Assembly (NCBI GenBank): GCA_024449915.1
Contig: JAMZAV010000983.1
Span: 340,500-404,499 of the forward strand
Direction: 5' to 3'
Length of the DNA stretch: 64,000 nucleotides
Source of the DNA: Sweltsa coloradensis
Taxonomy: Eukaryota > Arthropoda > Insecta > Plecoptera > Chloroperlidae
Below, one piece after another: positions 1 to 11,543 of this stretch. The position numbers and the translations under genes are program-made. The notes beneath the pieces were generated by a model. It saw nothing but the letters and a program-made list of their open reading frames with translations, was not told where the DNA came from and made no database searches. Positions within the stretch are counted from its first letter, which is position 1. Each line of letters begins with the position of its first letter.

Positions 1-813
1 TGGCGTCATCTTGGAAGTCAATCGAATACTAGGCTGTTGGTTATGACTTGTAGAATCAACGGTTATATTTCAAGTATCAGGCAGAAAATCCAATTTGTTC
101 AAATTTAATTGTCCTGAAATATAATAATTTTCCAATGTTTGCTACATTTATCTATTCAGTCATGTGTGCTTAAATACGATACAAAATAAACATAAATAAA
201 GCGATGCACATGTGTGTTTAAACCTGTGGTTTATCATGAAATAATTATCGGACTCCAAATTATCATAATCACGTATTGAAGTGTATTTAAAGTAATCGTG
301 CGACATGACATGTCCTGTCTGTTTTATTGACGTCAATGAAGCTATAAACGTAGGTTATTCTGATTCCCCATTTACATATTTTAATTCTGCACAAATATAT
401 GTGTGTGTACGTAACCCCTAGATAAACACACTCAGAAAAAAATCACGATTCTGCTGTTAATAAAATGCGGTATTGACAACATTTCCGTGTATAAATAAAT
501 ACCGCTCAAAAAAAGAAAATTTGGCTTTGACATTTCCAAACTTCATCAATATTACGCTGTGCACGCGGCTACCAACTGATTAAAAGCAAATAATGTAGGC
601 TGCTATTTTGTGAAGTCCAACCAATGAGTCCAACCTCGTTTTTTTTTTGTAGAAAATACTCGCCTTTGTAAATCACGTTTGTATAACTAAATAGTATAGA
701 CGTTAAATAAATAAAAACAATAAGTAAACATTAAGTGACGTATATTCATGAAACAATCATTTATAATTACATAATGCCGACATAAAAAAATTAAACATTA
801 AATAACACTTATT
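1..813. other. AT-rich spacer, no gene seen
   Basis: No open frame, RNA gene or recognisable element was found here. The sequence is AT-rich with short A and T runs and ends at the boundary of the first family A element. Confidence 0.6.
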
Positions 814-1559
814 GGATGAGCGAAGCGAAGACTTCAATTTCACTGACCCCCAAAAAATTTAGCTCGGGTGTTTTTTTTTTTTTTTTTTTTTTTGTCTGTT
901 TGTTAACTCTCTACCAGGCAAACGGCATATCCGATCTTGATGAAAATTTGACAGGACCTTCGAAATCTCTGAACTTAGAGGTGTATTGTTTTTGGGTACA
1001 ATCGAAGAAATATTTCTCATGAATATCGTACTTTTACGATTTTTTTCGATTTTTGGTGCGATATTTTCGTGACATTTGGGCCAATTCTGACCAAACGGGT
1101 GGGGCTACAACGTTCATATTATACATGGACATTAAGGTTTTGGTATGTAGTACCTTTTGAAAGAAAAAGTTGAAAAAAGTTAGCCAGAATCCATAGAAAT
1201 AAAGCTTTTAATATAAGTTTTTTGATTTTTGTGCGATATTTTCGTGCCATTTGGGCCAATTCTGACCAAACTGGTGGGGCTACAACGTTCATATTATACA
1301 TGGACATTAAGGTTATGGTGATGTAGTACCTTTTAAAAGAAAAAGTTTAAATAGTTAGCCAGAATCTATAGAAATAAAGCTTTTAATATAAGTTTTTTAC
1401 GGTAAATAATACCAATAGTAACAAAAGAAACTTGACAACAATCAGCTACAATGCGTAGGCAGCAAAACAAAGAACTTGCAAAAGTAAAGATATCCCATGC
1501 AAACTAAAATTTTTAAAAAGCTCATCCATCAACGCGGCGGGACTTTAGCGTTTTCCTAG
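814..1559 (+). mobile_element. Family A non-autonomous element, copy 1
   Basis: The element starts GGATGAGCGAAGCGAAG and ends GCGTTTTCCTAG, and it aligns along its length with the copy at 23369-23944. A long T run follows the first 55 bases. The sequence CTCATCC lies about 30 bases before the right end and is the inverse of the GGATGAG start, so the terminal inverted repeat is asymmetric. The interior carries a 175-bp head-to-tail duplication (GCGATATTTTCGTG at 1058 and again at 1233) that copy 2 lacks. It has no coding capacity. The flanks are TTATT on the left and TGAAT on the right, so no target duplication is visible. The class is not assigned. The asymmetric inverted repeat and CTAG end resemble Helitron2/Helentron-type derivatives, but the 5-bp duplications seen in sister copies argue against that. 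Confidence 0.75.
1044..1400 (+). repeat. 175-bp tandem duplication inside family A copy 1
   Basis: Two consecutive units share the text from GCGATATTTTCGTG through AAGCTTTTAATATAAG with few differences. The period is 175 bases. The homologous copy at 23.4 kb has a single unit, so the duplication happened within this copy or its subfamily. Confidence 0.75.
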
Positions 1560-2815
1560 TGAATCTAATGTCATCATATTATGATGTGTATCAATGTGGT
1601 GATAAAAACTTCACAACTGTTTATCACCGATAGAGTTAGTTCTTGCGCACGAGTAACGCACGAGATGCTGTTTCAGGAGGACGTTGGCAATCTTGACTGA
1701 AAGTTTGCCCCCCCCAATGTTTTCTTCAGCCGATAAGGGGAATGCTAGGGGTCGAGTAGTCTTATAATCGACTTCTCTCAATTATCTTCACATTCTTTAC
1801 CAAGTTGTTCGCGCAGATTTCCTACACGTTTTTACTGTCTACGAATGAAAACCCCAGGCATTGATACCTCGACGAACACTGGCTTCTGCTCTGTATGCGC
1901 TGTGTTCGTTATTATCATTATTATAAGTACTTAACAAATAATTTCAGGAATCGAACTCTTGATTTATACGCAAGTCCATGCTCTGAAGTCTGAACCACAT
2001 CTAAAGGTTTTCAACGAGAGTAAATGTTTGTTTTAGTGGCCCCGGGTCTATTCTACCCGCTTAGTTTTATGAGTGGCGTTTTGAAAGAGAATCGCCCTTC
2101 AACGGAGTGCAAACACTCACAACGACAGAGTGCCAGGCTAGGGGCGCGGTGGACTTTGAAGAACTCACAAGTATGAGTGGTAATCATTTACAAATGGATG
2201 GGTACATAGTTGTTACTGAAGAGTACTCAAACCACTCGTTTCTAGATACAAATAATACAGATTATTACGAAGATTGGTTAGCCAGATAGTCATGAAACAA
2301 TTTTCGATACTGTATACGGCCCTTGCAAATCTGCATGCTGTGATATATCCTAGGCCAGCTGGGCCGAACAACCCTTAAATCTATGAGGGACCATTCTTAT
2401 TCAGACATGCTGGTATTAGTGTTATACTAAAACCAATTTCGTTAGATTTGAAATTGAGAATCTGTACTTCTTTTCACTTACACATGGTATGGAATAGTGC
2501 CGACAAAAAGTTATGATTACAAAGTAGATGGACGCGATCTAAAATCTCTCACACAAGTTCGTATACTATTAGTAGAGGTAGGGAAAAATGGTGATAACGA
2601 ATTTCTCGAAAAAAAAATTAATGTCCATTTTATTGCCCAAAATGTAAATTGTCGACGAATTACATCATTTAGAGATGGAAAAACACATTTTGAAAACGCG
2701 AATTTCGCGAATTTCTTGTATAGCGCGAAATAACAAAACGAAATTGTATAAAACTGGTCAAAACGCGAAGTAACTCGCGAAATTAAACATTTTAGTGCTC
2801 AAAATGTGAGTGGAA
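1560..2815. other. Spacer with a tRNA-like remnant
   Basis: No supported gene is present. Short open frames (for example 2107-2289 and 2497-2733) have no recognisable domain and no codon bias. A tRNA-like remnant lies at 1947-1998 on the minus strand. Confidence 0.5.
1947..1998 (-). pseudogene. tRNA-like remnant, probably a SINE head
   Basis: Read on the minus strand, GAGTTCGATTCC matches the RNA polymerase III B box. TGGTTCAGACTT, 28 bases upstream of it, matches the first part of the A box but lacks the final GG. The acceptor stem cannot be completed. A decayed tRNA or tRNA-derived SINE head fits best. Confidence 0.3.
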
Positions 2816-2830
2816 TGGTGGAGGTGCCGG
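2816..2830 (+). repeat. tRNA-Ala 3'-end motif, copy 1 (15 bp)
   Basis: TGGTGGAGGTGCCGG is the reverse complement of the CCA-tailed 3' end of a tRNA-Ala, matching the first 15 of 18 positions. Neither flank resembles those of the other copies. Confidence 0.7.
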
Positions 2831-3782
2831 TCCAGACCAAACATTACGCGCGCGGCAGGCGGTACATCGTTCCCCCCAAAATAACGGCGCGTACAAATAT
2901 TTATTTTTGCTTGGGAATCGATTCTGAATCGATTTTTGGATCACAATGATTGTTTCTAACTTTTTGGAATCGATATCATCCTTATTAAAGGGCTTTAAAA
3001 AAGGTTTTGTTTATAGTAACGTTTTGACCATTATAATGTAATCGCCGAAAAACGTGAAATTCGTGTTTAAAAAAATGAAATTTGGGTTTTATATCACCAT
3101 TTCTCATTACCTCTATATATTAGTGTCATGTACACCGGAATAATCCATCGAACAAATATTCAAAGAATTGAATAGTCAAATAAACGTTACACTTTAAACA
3201 TTCTCATCGAAGCTGTTGTTGAAAGCACGTATTTTTTGTCGGCAAAGAGACCAACGTGATGAATACGTGTGTGCGCATGTGTGTGTGCGAGCTTGTTGTG
3301 CGTACGTGGCGTAGTGTTTATAATGTTTCAACAACGTTTGCATGTTGTGTTTTTTGTTTTACGTTACTCATTGTGGTGAAGACAAATTTTTGGAATAAGA
3401 GAGGCAGAGAGCAAAAATTGGCACTGTACCCTGTTAAAACGTATTGCGGGTTTTATTCGCTTGTAAAATACTACTGTGAAAGTTGCGGTCGGGAGTTTGG
3501 GAATAGGGGATGGGGTGGGGTGGGGTGGGGTGGACAGTGCATTCGGTCAGACAGAAAGTATTAAAACTAACCATGTATAAAAAGTGGAATAACCCATTAA
3601 AAAGCGTGTTCGTGTTTTTCTACATGGCCACGGTGGCTTGTTGCCCGGAGGACGTAGTGGCCGGACCCTCCACACTGGCGGTAGGTTGCAGATGTCATGT
3701 CGTATTTTCATGTACTTCAGAGAAGAATGTTCACGTTCTCATTGGCTACTGCGTCAACGCAGAATTCAATTATTTTAATATC
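2831..3782. other. Spacer with a GGGGT run
   Basis: No gene is supported. Overlapping open frames at 3256-3851 give low-complexity, unrecognisable products. A GGGGT microsatellite capable of G-quadruplex formation lies at 3506-3533. Confidence 0.5.
3506..3533 (+). repeat. (GGGGT)n run, G-quadruplex candidate
   Basis: Five G4 runs are spaced by single T or AT. This is a simple repeat. It differs from the usual insect TTAGG telomere unit and is far too short to be telomeric. Confidence 0.7.
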
Positions 3783-4005
3783 AGGGAGCGAAGAAGCATC
3801 ACTTTTATGTTCGTCCGTCTGTCTGTGCTTGTCATCCACGTATCTCGATAAAACAACGCGACGTCCGATTGACACGTGTTTTTTATATTATGCATTTCCC
3901 TTCGGCAAGGATGATACAGAAAGTTTTTCGTGACCCTGGGTGTAAGCAGGAGTGGCTATGGCTCCACAGAAAGTTCGAAAATTTCATTACCCGGCACCTC
4001 CACCA
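3783..4005 (-). mobile_element. Family D repeat, copy 1
   Basis: On the minus strand it begins with TGGTGGAGGTGCCGGGTA, all 18 positions of the tRNA-Ala 3'-end complement. It continues through an AGGGTCACgAAAAACTTT segment and a CGAGATACGTGGATGAC segment, and ends near AGACAGACGGACGAAC followed by CTTCGCTC. Copies at 11.6 kb and 35.1 kb share the same order of blocks. It is non-coding. The class is unknown. Confidence 0.55.
3988..4005 (-). repeat. tRNA-Ala 3'-end motif, copy 2 (18 of 18)
   Basis: The plus strand reads TACCCGGCACCTCCACCA, a complete copy including the terminal CCA. Eukaryotic tRNA genes do not normally encode that CCA. It forms the start of family D copy 1 in the minus orientation. 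Confidence 0.8.
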
Positions 4006-7000
4006 TTTTAATTTCTGAACAAGCTACGAACCTTGTTTAATGGTAAGCGCACTCGGCTCCACCACTAAAAGATCAACGTGCGGCGAATTGTTTTATTTCT
4101 GTTTCTTCTACGATCTGTTGATTTAAAAGCTTCCCCCCACTTTTGGGTACTTCCGTACCCGTGCTTTATGTTATGTATATAAACTTGAAAGTTAGAAGGG
4201 TGTATTTCGAGTGAATGTAACCATAGGTTTTGCTTTATTCGTAAAAGGTACAGTGCTACTGATTAACATTATAACAGCCATCATATACCGGTACAAAGTT
4301 GTGCTAGAATCTTAAATAAACTGCGCTAATGCGAGGGAAACGTCTTTCTGATTAGTTAAACTTACGACGGTTGGTCGTTAAAGCTGACTTTAGTTCTTCT
4401 AACGACCGGTTTATACGACGAGTTAGTGAACTAAGTAAGGATTCCATTAATATTAGGCTCGGCTTGTAAAGGTTTAGCGGGAAAGATCAATTCTCTTTTG
4501 TTACTTGAATCTCCTTACTTTCATTATAAATTGTCATAATTATCCGACTGCTTTCGTTTCTGTTTTAGTCCATAAAAGATCAACGCCATGGACCTTTGCG
4601 GTACTGTTTGCTGGAGAGTGGAGGGGGGGGGGGGGGTGAATATGGTTTATTCCGCAAACCACTATACACACACACAGAAAACACTCCGTTGTATATCCCC
4701 TCTAGCCGGCGGCCATCGCAGCCAGTTTACACACTGGATTATTTAATTTCTCATTCCCCGTGGCCGTAGCGACAGCCTCATCATCTCTGGTTAAACAAAA
4801 GGCAAACAAGGCCGCCCGGGGGTGAGCGACGTCGCTCCGCGTTTATCAATCACGAGCCGCCGTTCTGCGCACGCGCGCGGGATAGGATTACTATGGGAAA
4901 GTAGCGCTTTTTGTTCGCAGTGTAAACACAACAAGAGTAGGTTATTTTTAAGGGATTTAATCTCGATGTGATTCACATCATATCAACTTGACTGTAACCT
5001 GAGGCGATGACAGCTAGGCTTGTGTTCGTTTGGTTGTTCGCCCGGGGTAGAAAACCAGACATATAAACGATATCTCGTTTTCGGATGGAGCTGTTGTTTT
5101 GTAACAAACGATGGGAACACTTTGTCAACCTAGCACAGTAGCGCCGTTTGCAGCACGAGTTATTATTGGTAGTTTTCAAGAAATGTGGTTGTAAGTAATA
5201 TAACAACGATTTTTCATGTTCATACCTTATAAGTTAAAGATTACAAAAACTCAAAATAAACCCCTTTGTGATTTGATCATACAAGTAAACAAAATTATTG
5301 TAATCTGACAATAACTCATTACCAAAACATAAACGCATGTTCGCCACCAACGTGCACGCCTTGAACAGCTGGAGAACGACTCTTGTGCGGATGACGTCAC
5401 AGCTCTTGTATGGTAGCCTTGCACCGATGAGGCTTCGCACGTGTTGACAAGATATTGCTCGTGAATCTGACGCAGCTTCCATGATTATCTTTGAAGAAGA
5501 CGGAATATTCTTTGTCTTCATTGATGCAAAATATGGGGTTTACGCTTTTTCAAAATATGGTCACCGTTATTTCAAGGCTAAGTTCAGATGAGCTACCCGG
5601 TGCGTTTTCGGCCACCAACATTCCCACACGAAAGTTTTTCCAAAATGTCGTTTGTCCAAAGACGAATGCTGATTATGAGTCCATCTCCACTGCACATTTC
5701 TCTAAGAAAAAATTATCACCCCATATACCTTGTCATAGATATCTGTTTCCAATCTGTTGCAAGTTGTCAAGTTGCCAAGTTGCCTATTGCCGATACAAAC
5801 CGTTATTAGAATAGTGATGATCATATTTTATTGACTAACCTAATTGTCTTCCACTCAGGGCGGATGCACATGAAACTATTTTCCAATTACAGAGATGTGA
5901 ACCCATGGAGACTGAGTGTGTTCAAGTCCTTAAAAATCTATCCTTTTCTCCCTCTTCCTACAAAAAAATTCAACCCCATTAGTACTACTACGATTTATAC
6001 AATATAATAATATTCTTTGTCAACTAGGGTAATATATGTTTCGAGCTGTTGGACTCCATTCTGCCCCCCAATCCTTCTTCTATTGGACGTTTGTGACTTT
6101 ATTTAAATCATTCTGTATTTCTAATTTCAATACTCTTCTAGTATACTCATTCTATGGCAACGTGCTTTGCGTTCTACATCCCTCAAAAGCTATGCATTTA
6201 GTGTACTAAAGGGTGGCACATCAGCAAGGGGCGCGCTTCGCTTTCTTTCTACATGAGGTACATTTTAATCTCCCGATATCGTTTTCACCCTTGTTCCCCG
6301 CACCTTCCGACGCCGATACCTAAACGCATTATTCTTCTTGCGTAAGAGCACCAGCTACTTGGTATTCACGCGTCTGCCCTCTCTTACGACCCTGCTGCCT
6401 CCAGCAAGTGCGTGTGATGCGCCCTATAAGTAGAGGTCTAGCTACCCCGCCCGTAAATATACGAGGAATAGAAGCTAGGGAGTTTATAGCCTCCATAGAG
6501 CGGCGATAAATGCACGTACTGCCTAAAGGCCAGTGGTGCACGGCCAGATTGCAGGGTCGGCTTAAGAGGGTACTTCCTTTACTCGTTAATGTATGCTTAC
6601 CATAAAAAAGGTTTGGAGACGCTAAGTGGTAATTATTCACTAAGCGTTGTTGTGGATGTAAATAAGGATTTGATGATCTTATGAGAAAAAAGAGAATGTT
6701 TAAAAAATATATATAGTAAATTAGGTTTCAACATGTTAATTGAATGCAAAAAGTTTTAAACTTAGAAATACGTGTAAACCTTCAAATAGTTACACACTTC
6801 CCAATTCATAAATTTTAACGTAGTGTTTTCTACTCCTAACCGTAAATTGTAAGCTTTATTATGTTACGTAACGTTAATTAAGTGTATAGGGACGCTTACA
6901 CCTTAAAATGTGGCGTATTTTACCAGTGTTATATCCTCAAGAAAAACATACTAACTACTTGAAATTTTCTTGACTCATGTCCATTCTTCTTTCTTAAATG

Positions 7001-7641
7001 AATACATTCATTATTTATGTATTGTTGTTCAGTTAATTTATTAAATATGTGTTTTAAAACACAACATCACACCTTACCTATGGTGGAAATAGTTGCTTAA
7101 CTCCCTGTGTTTGAACATGAAACACGGAACATTATTTTCTCTGCTACTTGAAGATTGAACAAACGGGTTAACCACGTTAAATGCGCTCCATGTACAGCCA
7201 ATAGAGAAGATCCCGGTGTAACGGTGTTATTACCAACTCTATGCACGGTACATTACCAATTACTACCCCCAGTCTCATAAATAAGTACGCACAAACTGCT
7301 CCATAGTTAAGAGGGCAGTTTAATAAGGAAACAACATCTACCTAGACGCTGAAACTTCCGCTGTGGCTAACTGCCTTCCAGAAAGGCACTTACGAGAAAC
7401 CGTGCAAGAATATTGGACATTCAAAGACCCTATATAGCTTCGGGTCTGTAGCAGCGCTATACTGTAACTACTGTAACATCGTGGTCGGTCCTCGTTAGCT
7501 TAGTCGGGCAAGTGAGATCCTATTCCATCTCAAGTTGATTAGTTATATTTAAAATTAGAGAGAGAAAACTTTTTTTTTAAACTAAACTTTTTTGAACAGA
7601 TACAATTGCCACACGGATACAGAATAAAAATAATTCTTTGA
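4006..7641. other. Spacer, no gene recognised; one CpG-rich patch
   Basis: About 3.6 kb with no recognised gene. It includes a G run at 4621-4636, an (AC)n run near 4669-4676, and a CpG-rich patch at 4800-4920 with an NRF-1-like site. Short open frames at 4973-5814 and 6329-6640 have no recognisable domains. Confidence 0.5.
4866..4877. promoter_or_regulatory. NRF-1-like palindromic site in a CpG-rich patch
   Basis: TGCGCACGCGCG matches the YGCGCAYGCGCR consensus for NRF-1 and its insect homologues at every position. It lies in a GC-rich patch (about 4800-4900) within AT-rich DNA. Such sites usually mark CpG promoters, but no adjoining gene is visible. Confidence 0.3.
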
Positions 7642-7645
7642 TTAA

Positions 7646-8198
7646 GGGGGATCCATGGACCCAATTAAAATTTTCCTAAATATTAGTTTAACGAAACATC
7701 GGACATAGTTTATCAATTATGATCATCTGACATTGCCAAAACTATTTTTGGTTTGTTTTTCGGTTGAGCGGTACGCCCAATATAGACGATTATAGTGAAC
7801 TTTTTGACGTATACACGGCACAGCTTTCTGCTCATAATTTTTGTGTTAGAAGGCTACTTTTTGTTTTTATTTGTAACACATACTCTTGGCTATAAACTCT
7901 ATATGTTGGAATTTGTTTTTCGTTAATATCTTGCACGGTACGATTTTTTACTTCCACCGGTACAAACACTAACTTTGTGTGAACACAAAAATTATGAGCA
8001 GAAAGCTGTGCCGTGTATACGTAAAAAATTTCACTATAATCGTCTTCTATCTATTTTTTTTCTTTGAGCCAACCAAAACCGAAAAAAAATAAGTCAAAAA
8101 TAGTTTTGGCAATGTCAGATGATCATAATTGATAAACTATGTCCGATGTTTCGTTAAACTAATATTTAGGAAAATTTTAATTGGGTCCATGGATCCCC
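7646..8198. mobile_element. Foldback MITE with TTAA target duplication
   Basis: The arms of about 207 bp (7646-7852 and 7990-8198) are near-perfect inverted repeats. The ends are GGGGGATCCATGGACCC and GGGTCCATGGATCCCC. TTAA directly flanks both ends (7642-7645 and 8199-8202). There is no transposase. TTAA duplications are made by piggyBac and Kolobok transposases; a 5'-GGG terminus fits Kolobok better than piggyBac, whose ends begin CCY. The arms differ at only scattered positions, which suggests a fairly young insertion. The spacer of about 137 bp holds nothing recognisable. Confidence 0.8.
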
Positions 8199-8202
8199 TT
8201 AA

Positions 8203-9065
8203 TAACAATTAAAAAAGAGGATAAAAATTTAAATACAAATACAAGAAATGAGTAATAACAATACAATAAAAAAATTACATGTTTAGACCATAAAAGTGAT
8301 TCCTAAAAATATATTGTTGAGTTTATGTGTTTTGTAGCTCTTGTCCGGTGCATAACTAGTATATCATTGATCCAGAGGTAAACGTTTCTCCTTCCGATAG
8401 TTAAGTTTTTTAAACTACTTATATAATCCAACAACCAAAGGGTGTGTATTCGATGACTTTGGAGTACCCTTGACAACGAATATCCTAATAACTGGCATTG
8501 TTGATCAATCACTAGCCCGCTGTGAAACATTGCCAACCAGCAAGCATCGAGTACAATATAAATGATCACTGGTTGGCCATTCGCGTGTTACAAAATATTA
8601 AGTTCTCACCGCTTTAGTTTAGAAACTTCAAATCAGTTCTGTTACTGTCGAGGTAGACTCTTAATACACCGACAGGTATATTATTTATAATTATTTATTG
8701 TTATTGAAATGTGTAAGGTGTTGGCTGGTGATGTATCGTAATTAATATTAAATTACTTTGTTTCGCTTTTGGCTCTACCCGGCACCTCCACCATTTAGCT
8801 AAGAATGTTACTAGGAGGGAACGTTCTTGTTATTTCTATTCACGGGTTGGTTAAGTTCTTAGAAAACCATGTAAGCTCTAAACTGGTTCGTCCTTAAAAT
8901 TAATATATTAGTCCGTGAAAGGTGATTTTGCAACTAACATTTTGTCACAAAGTTTTAATTATTTTGGATTATAGGTCTTCCGGCAGTACCACCATTTTTC
9001 TAATTCTGCGATTTGGGCCTGTAACTATGATTTGAGAAAAATCCTAGTAACTAGTAACATAATCA
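8203..9065. other. AT-rich spacer with two motif copies
   Basis: No gene. It contains a complete tRNA-Ala 3'-end motif (8776-8793) and a degenerate one (8980-8994). The frame at 8303-8569 has no recognisable domain. Confidence 0.5.
8776..8793 (-). repeat. tRNA-Ala 3'-end motif, copy 3 (18 of 18)
   Basis: The plus strand reads TACCCGGCACCTCCACCA, identical to the copy at 3988. The flanking sequence is unrelated to that copy apart from a following TT. A degenerate relative (CCGGCAGTACCACCA) follows at 8980-8994. Confidence 0.8.
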
Positions 9066-9308
9066 CTGTAAATTATTGAAATTAAAAATAAATAAATACC
9101 AATAATAATAAAAACAAATTACATTCTTATTTATTCTCTTTACTACTACATTCTCATACTTATTATTGGTATTTATTTATTTATTTGTTATTTTACTTAT
9201 TTAATATTATTTTAAATTTGTTTAGACTAAACTCTAAATAAGATTGTAATTTGTTTTTATTATTATTATTATTGGTATTTATTTATTTTAAATTTCAATA
9301 ATTTACAG
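9066..9308. repeat. AT-rich imperfect hairpin, possible MITE
   Basis: CTGTAAATTATTGAAATT at the left is inverted as AATTTCAATAATTTACAG at the right. The arms of about 66-72 bp continue through (AATA)-rich text and an ACAAATTACA segment. A third partial copy of the arm lies in the loop. No clear target duplication is seen. The arms are low in complexity, so part of the pairing could be coincidental. Confidence 0.5.
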
Positions 9309-9446
9309 TCTATATGTATATAGACAATACACTGATCATAGGTGAACAATAAATAAATCTTATTTCAAAGGTGATATCATGCAAACACGACTGCTTAACT
9401 ATTTGTTATTCTTGATAATCTATTTTGTTTGGTTCTTGCTACCTGA

Positions 9447-9463
9447 ACCCGGCACCTCCACCA
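9447..9463 (-). repeat. tRNA-Ala 3'-end motif, copy 4 (17 of 18)
   Basis: ACCCGGCACCTCCACCA on the plus strand, preceded by A rather than T, in otherwise unique sequence. Confidence 0.75.
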
Positions 9464-11307
9464 AATATCATACGAGGCGTGAGGATGGAGGTACCTGTTG
9501 TATGTATAATGCAGTCTGCGTAACTAATAAGTATTTTTGCTGCCTCAACCTTCACAACCACCAAAGTTTCAAAATGCATGTGAACATTTTCACTTTGGGG
9601 AGCTTACATCGGCAAAGGTATCATTCTGGTCAAGCAGATTGTTTGCATAATGCTGGATTTCTGATTTGATTGGATTGTATTAAGCCTACATTTGCAGCCA
9701 ATACATAAATGACATAAATTTCATGGACTGAAAATAATAAAAACGTCAATTTTGAAAATAATTTTTTGAAGATGCTGTGATGAATCTTTGTTGTGTGCTG
9801 TTCAAACAGAGATACTAAAACAACGGAAGGTAAGGTGATGATTTTTTAATCGAATACTTTGTTCTGCGAAGTGAAGACGTATGTTTTTTTGTACTGTGAA
9901 GGTGCTGGCGAGTAGTTCTAGGCAGGCTGGTGTTACTCAGTACAACAAGACAGAGAGGGATGTTTTAAGACGAGAGCGCGGGATGTGATGGGTAGGGGAG
10001 CCGTCAAGCAAGTCGATATCAACCACCTTCCTTCCTAAGATGGCGGCTGTGCCGCGTTAGTCATTCGACAATCTTAACCCAAGGAGAAGGCGAAACCCAT
10101 AAATAACGATTAACGTTTACGGTCCCCATTCGTTGCGAAGTCCTCTTTTAAAAATTCTTAATTTAAACCTTGGGAGATAAGGAGACAAAACACAAGACTC
10201 TAATTGAAATAAATTACGGACAAAGTTCGGGACGCGAGAAAAAGTGAGTATAAGAAGGAGTTCTAGTTAGTGTTGTTGGTTCGTTTAGAGAATTAGTCCT
10301 CAACTAAACGAAATAACAGTCGTAGCTTTGTGTTTCCTTAGCAGGGAAGATTAGGGAGGTCATTTCACATCCGGCAACGCCCGACAACCCGGCGACAGGC
10401 GTCGGCTCATTGGAGGCCATTAGACACGACCGTGGTGCCCGCCAACGAGCTAAGCCGGCCAATGGGGTAACGTGTCGTGTAATCCGTCTTGACATTACTG
10501 TTATTAGTGACGGAAATGTATCAATTTTAATTTAGTTTGACCAACGCAAACGGGGAAAACGTCAAAAGTTGGTCGCCATGTTTCGAGGAAGATTAATGAA
10601 TCGCAGCCGTCATCTTGAAAACGTTAATAATTTATCTGTTAAAATATGTAATTACTTTGTGTTTTGTTTTGTTATTTTGCACAAAGTAACACACAGCATA
10701 TAGGTGATTTAATTTACTTTCATTCGTATGTTTATTATTTTGTGCCGTTTAAGTGATATAATACAGCAGCACATATCAGCAAGAATAAAGATATGAAAGC
10801 AAGCATAGGCCTTCTACGGTACAATAATTCGTAGATCTTTTATCACGGGGATAACGCTGAGAACTTCTCTGGCCGAAGAACGTCGCTGATTTAATTTGAC
10901 TTGACATCTATAATATGGACATAATCTTGTTTTGCAGATAGGCCGTGGGAATTTATGTCACGAATTATTTTATATTAATATGTGTTTATATTAATTATTT
11001 ATGTTCTGAAAACGCAATTACGTTAGAAACTAAATGCAATGAATCGTACAAACAGGACGAATGTTTGCAACAATGCATTACTAAACTCAAATTCTAACGC
11101 AAACCTCGGAAGAGATTATAGCGCATTGATTTCATGAATGCTTTTAAGGATATTAAACAAGAATCAATAACTCACGGGGACCTTCACCCAGTAATGAAAC
11201 AAACCGGGCACCCTGAGAAAATGTCGCCTATACCGATACGACGTTGTCTACCTCCTCCCCCTCCTCCCAGATCACAAACTTCAGTCGCTTTGAGTTTACC
11301 CAGATCT
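9464..11307. other. Spacer with promoter-like GC patches
   Basis: No gene is supported. The interval 9960-10060 contains a YY1-like site. The interval 10340-10480 is CpG-rich with CCAAT boxes in both orientations. No transcription unit can be attached to either. Confidence 0.45.
10037..10047 (+). promoter_or_regulatory. YY1-like AAGATGGCGGC motif
   Basis: AAGATGGCGGC is a full match to the YY1/Pho-type core-promoter motif that often overlaps the first codons of metazoan genes. It lies in a local GC-rich patch. An ATG falls within it, but the reading frame that follows closes after a few codons. Confidence 0.25.
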
Positions 11308-11420
11308 GGTTTTTATTTTATTTATTATTTTATTTATATTTTATTTTATTTACATATTTATTTAATGACAGTCTATCCTTATCAGTTCTAAACATTGATT
11401 CGCAAAGGAGGACAACAAAT
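11308..11420 (+). repeat. Family E repeat, copy 1
   Basis: A (TTTA)n-type tract is followed by GACAGTCTATCCTTATCAG, then ATTGATTCGCAAAGGAGGAC. The block order matches copies at 28.06, 34.82 and 54.75 kb. A family D unit starts about 120-200 bases downstream, as it also does at 34.8-35.1 kb. Confidence 0.55.
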
Positions 11421-11543
11421 GATAAAGGGATTAAACACGCACGGTTTACAGCATGGGTATACGGGAGTACCAAAAAGAGGGAGAGATCGTCGAAGAAGAA
11501 TACAAATACTTTCTTTACATCTCATCAGTCCAAATCTCATCGT

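Noticed and set aside
3506..3533. Telomeric repeat
   Set aside because: The unit is GGGGT and only five units are present, unlike the TTAGG arrays of insects.
7486..7540. tRNA-like TCCTCGTTAGCTTAGTCGGG segment
   Set aside because: A good A box is present but no B box follows, and no cloverleaf forms.
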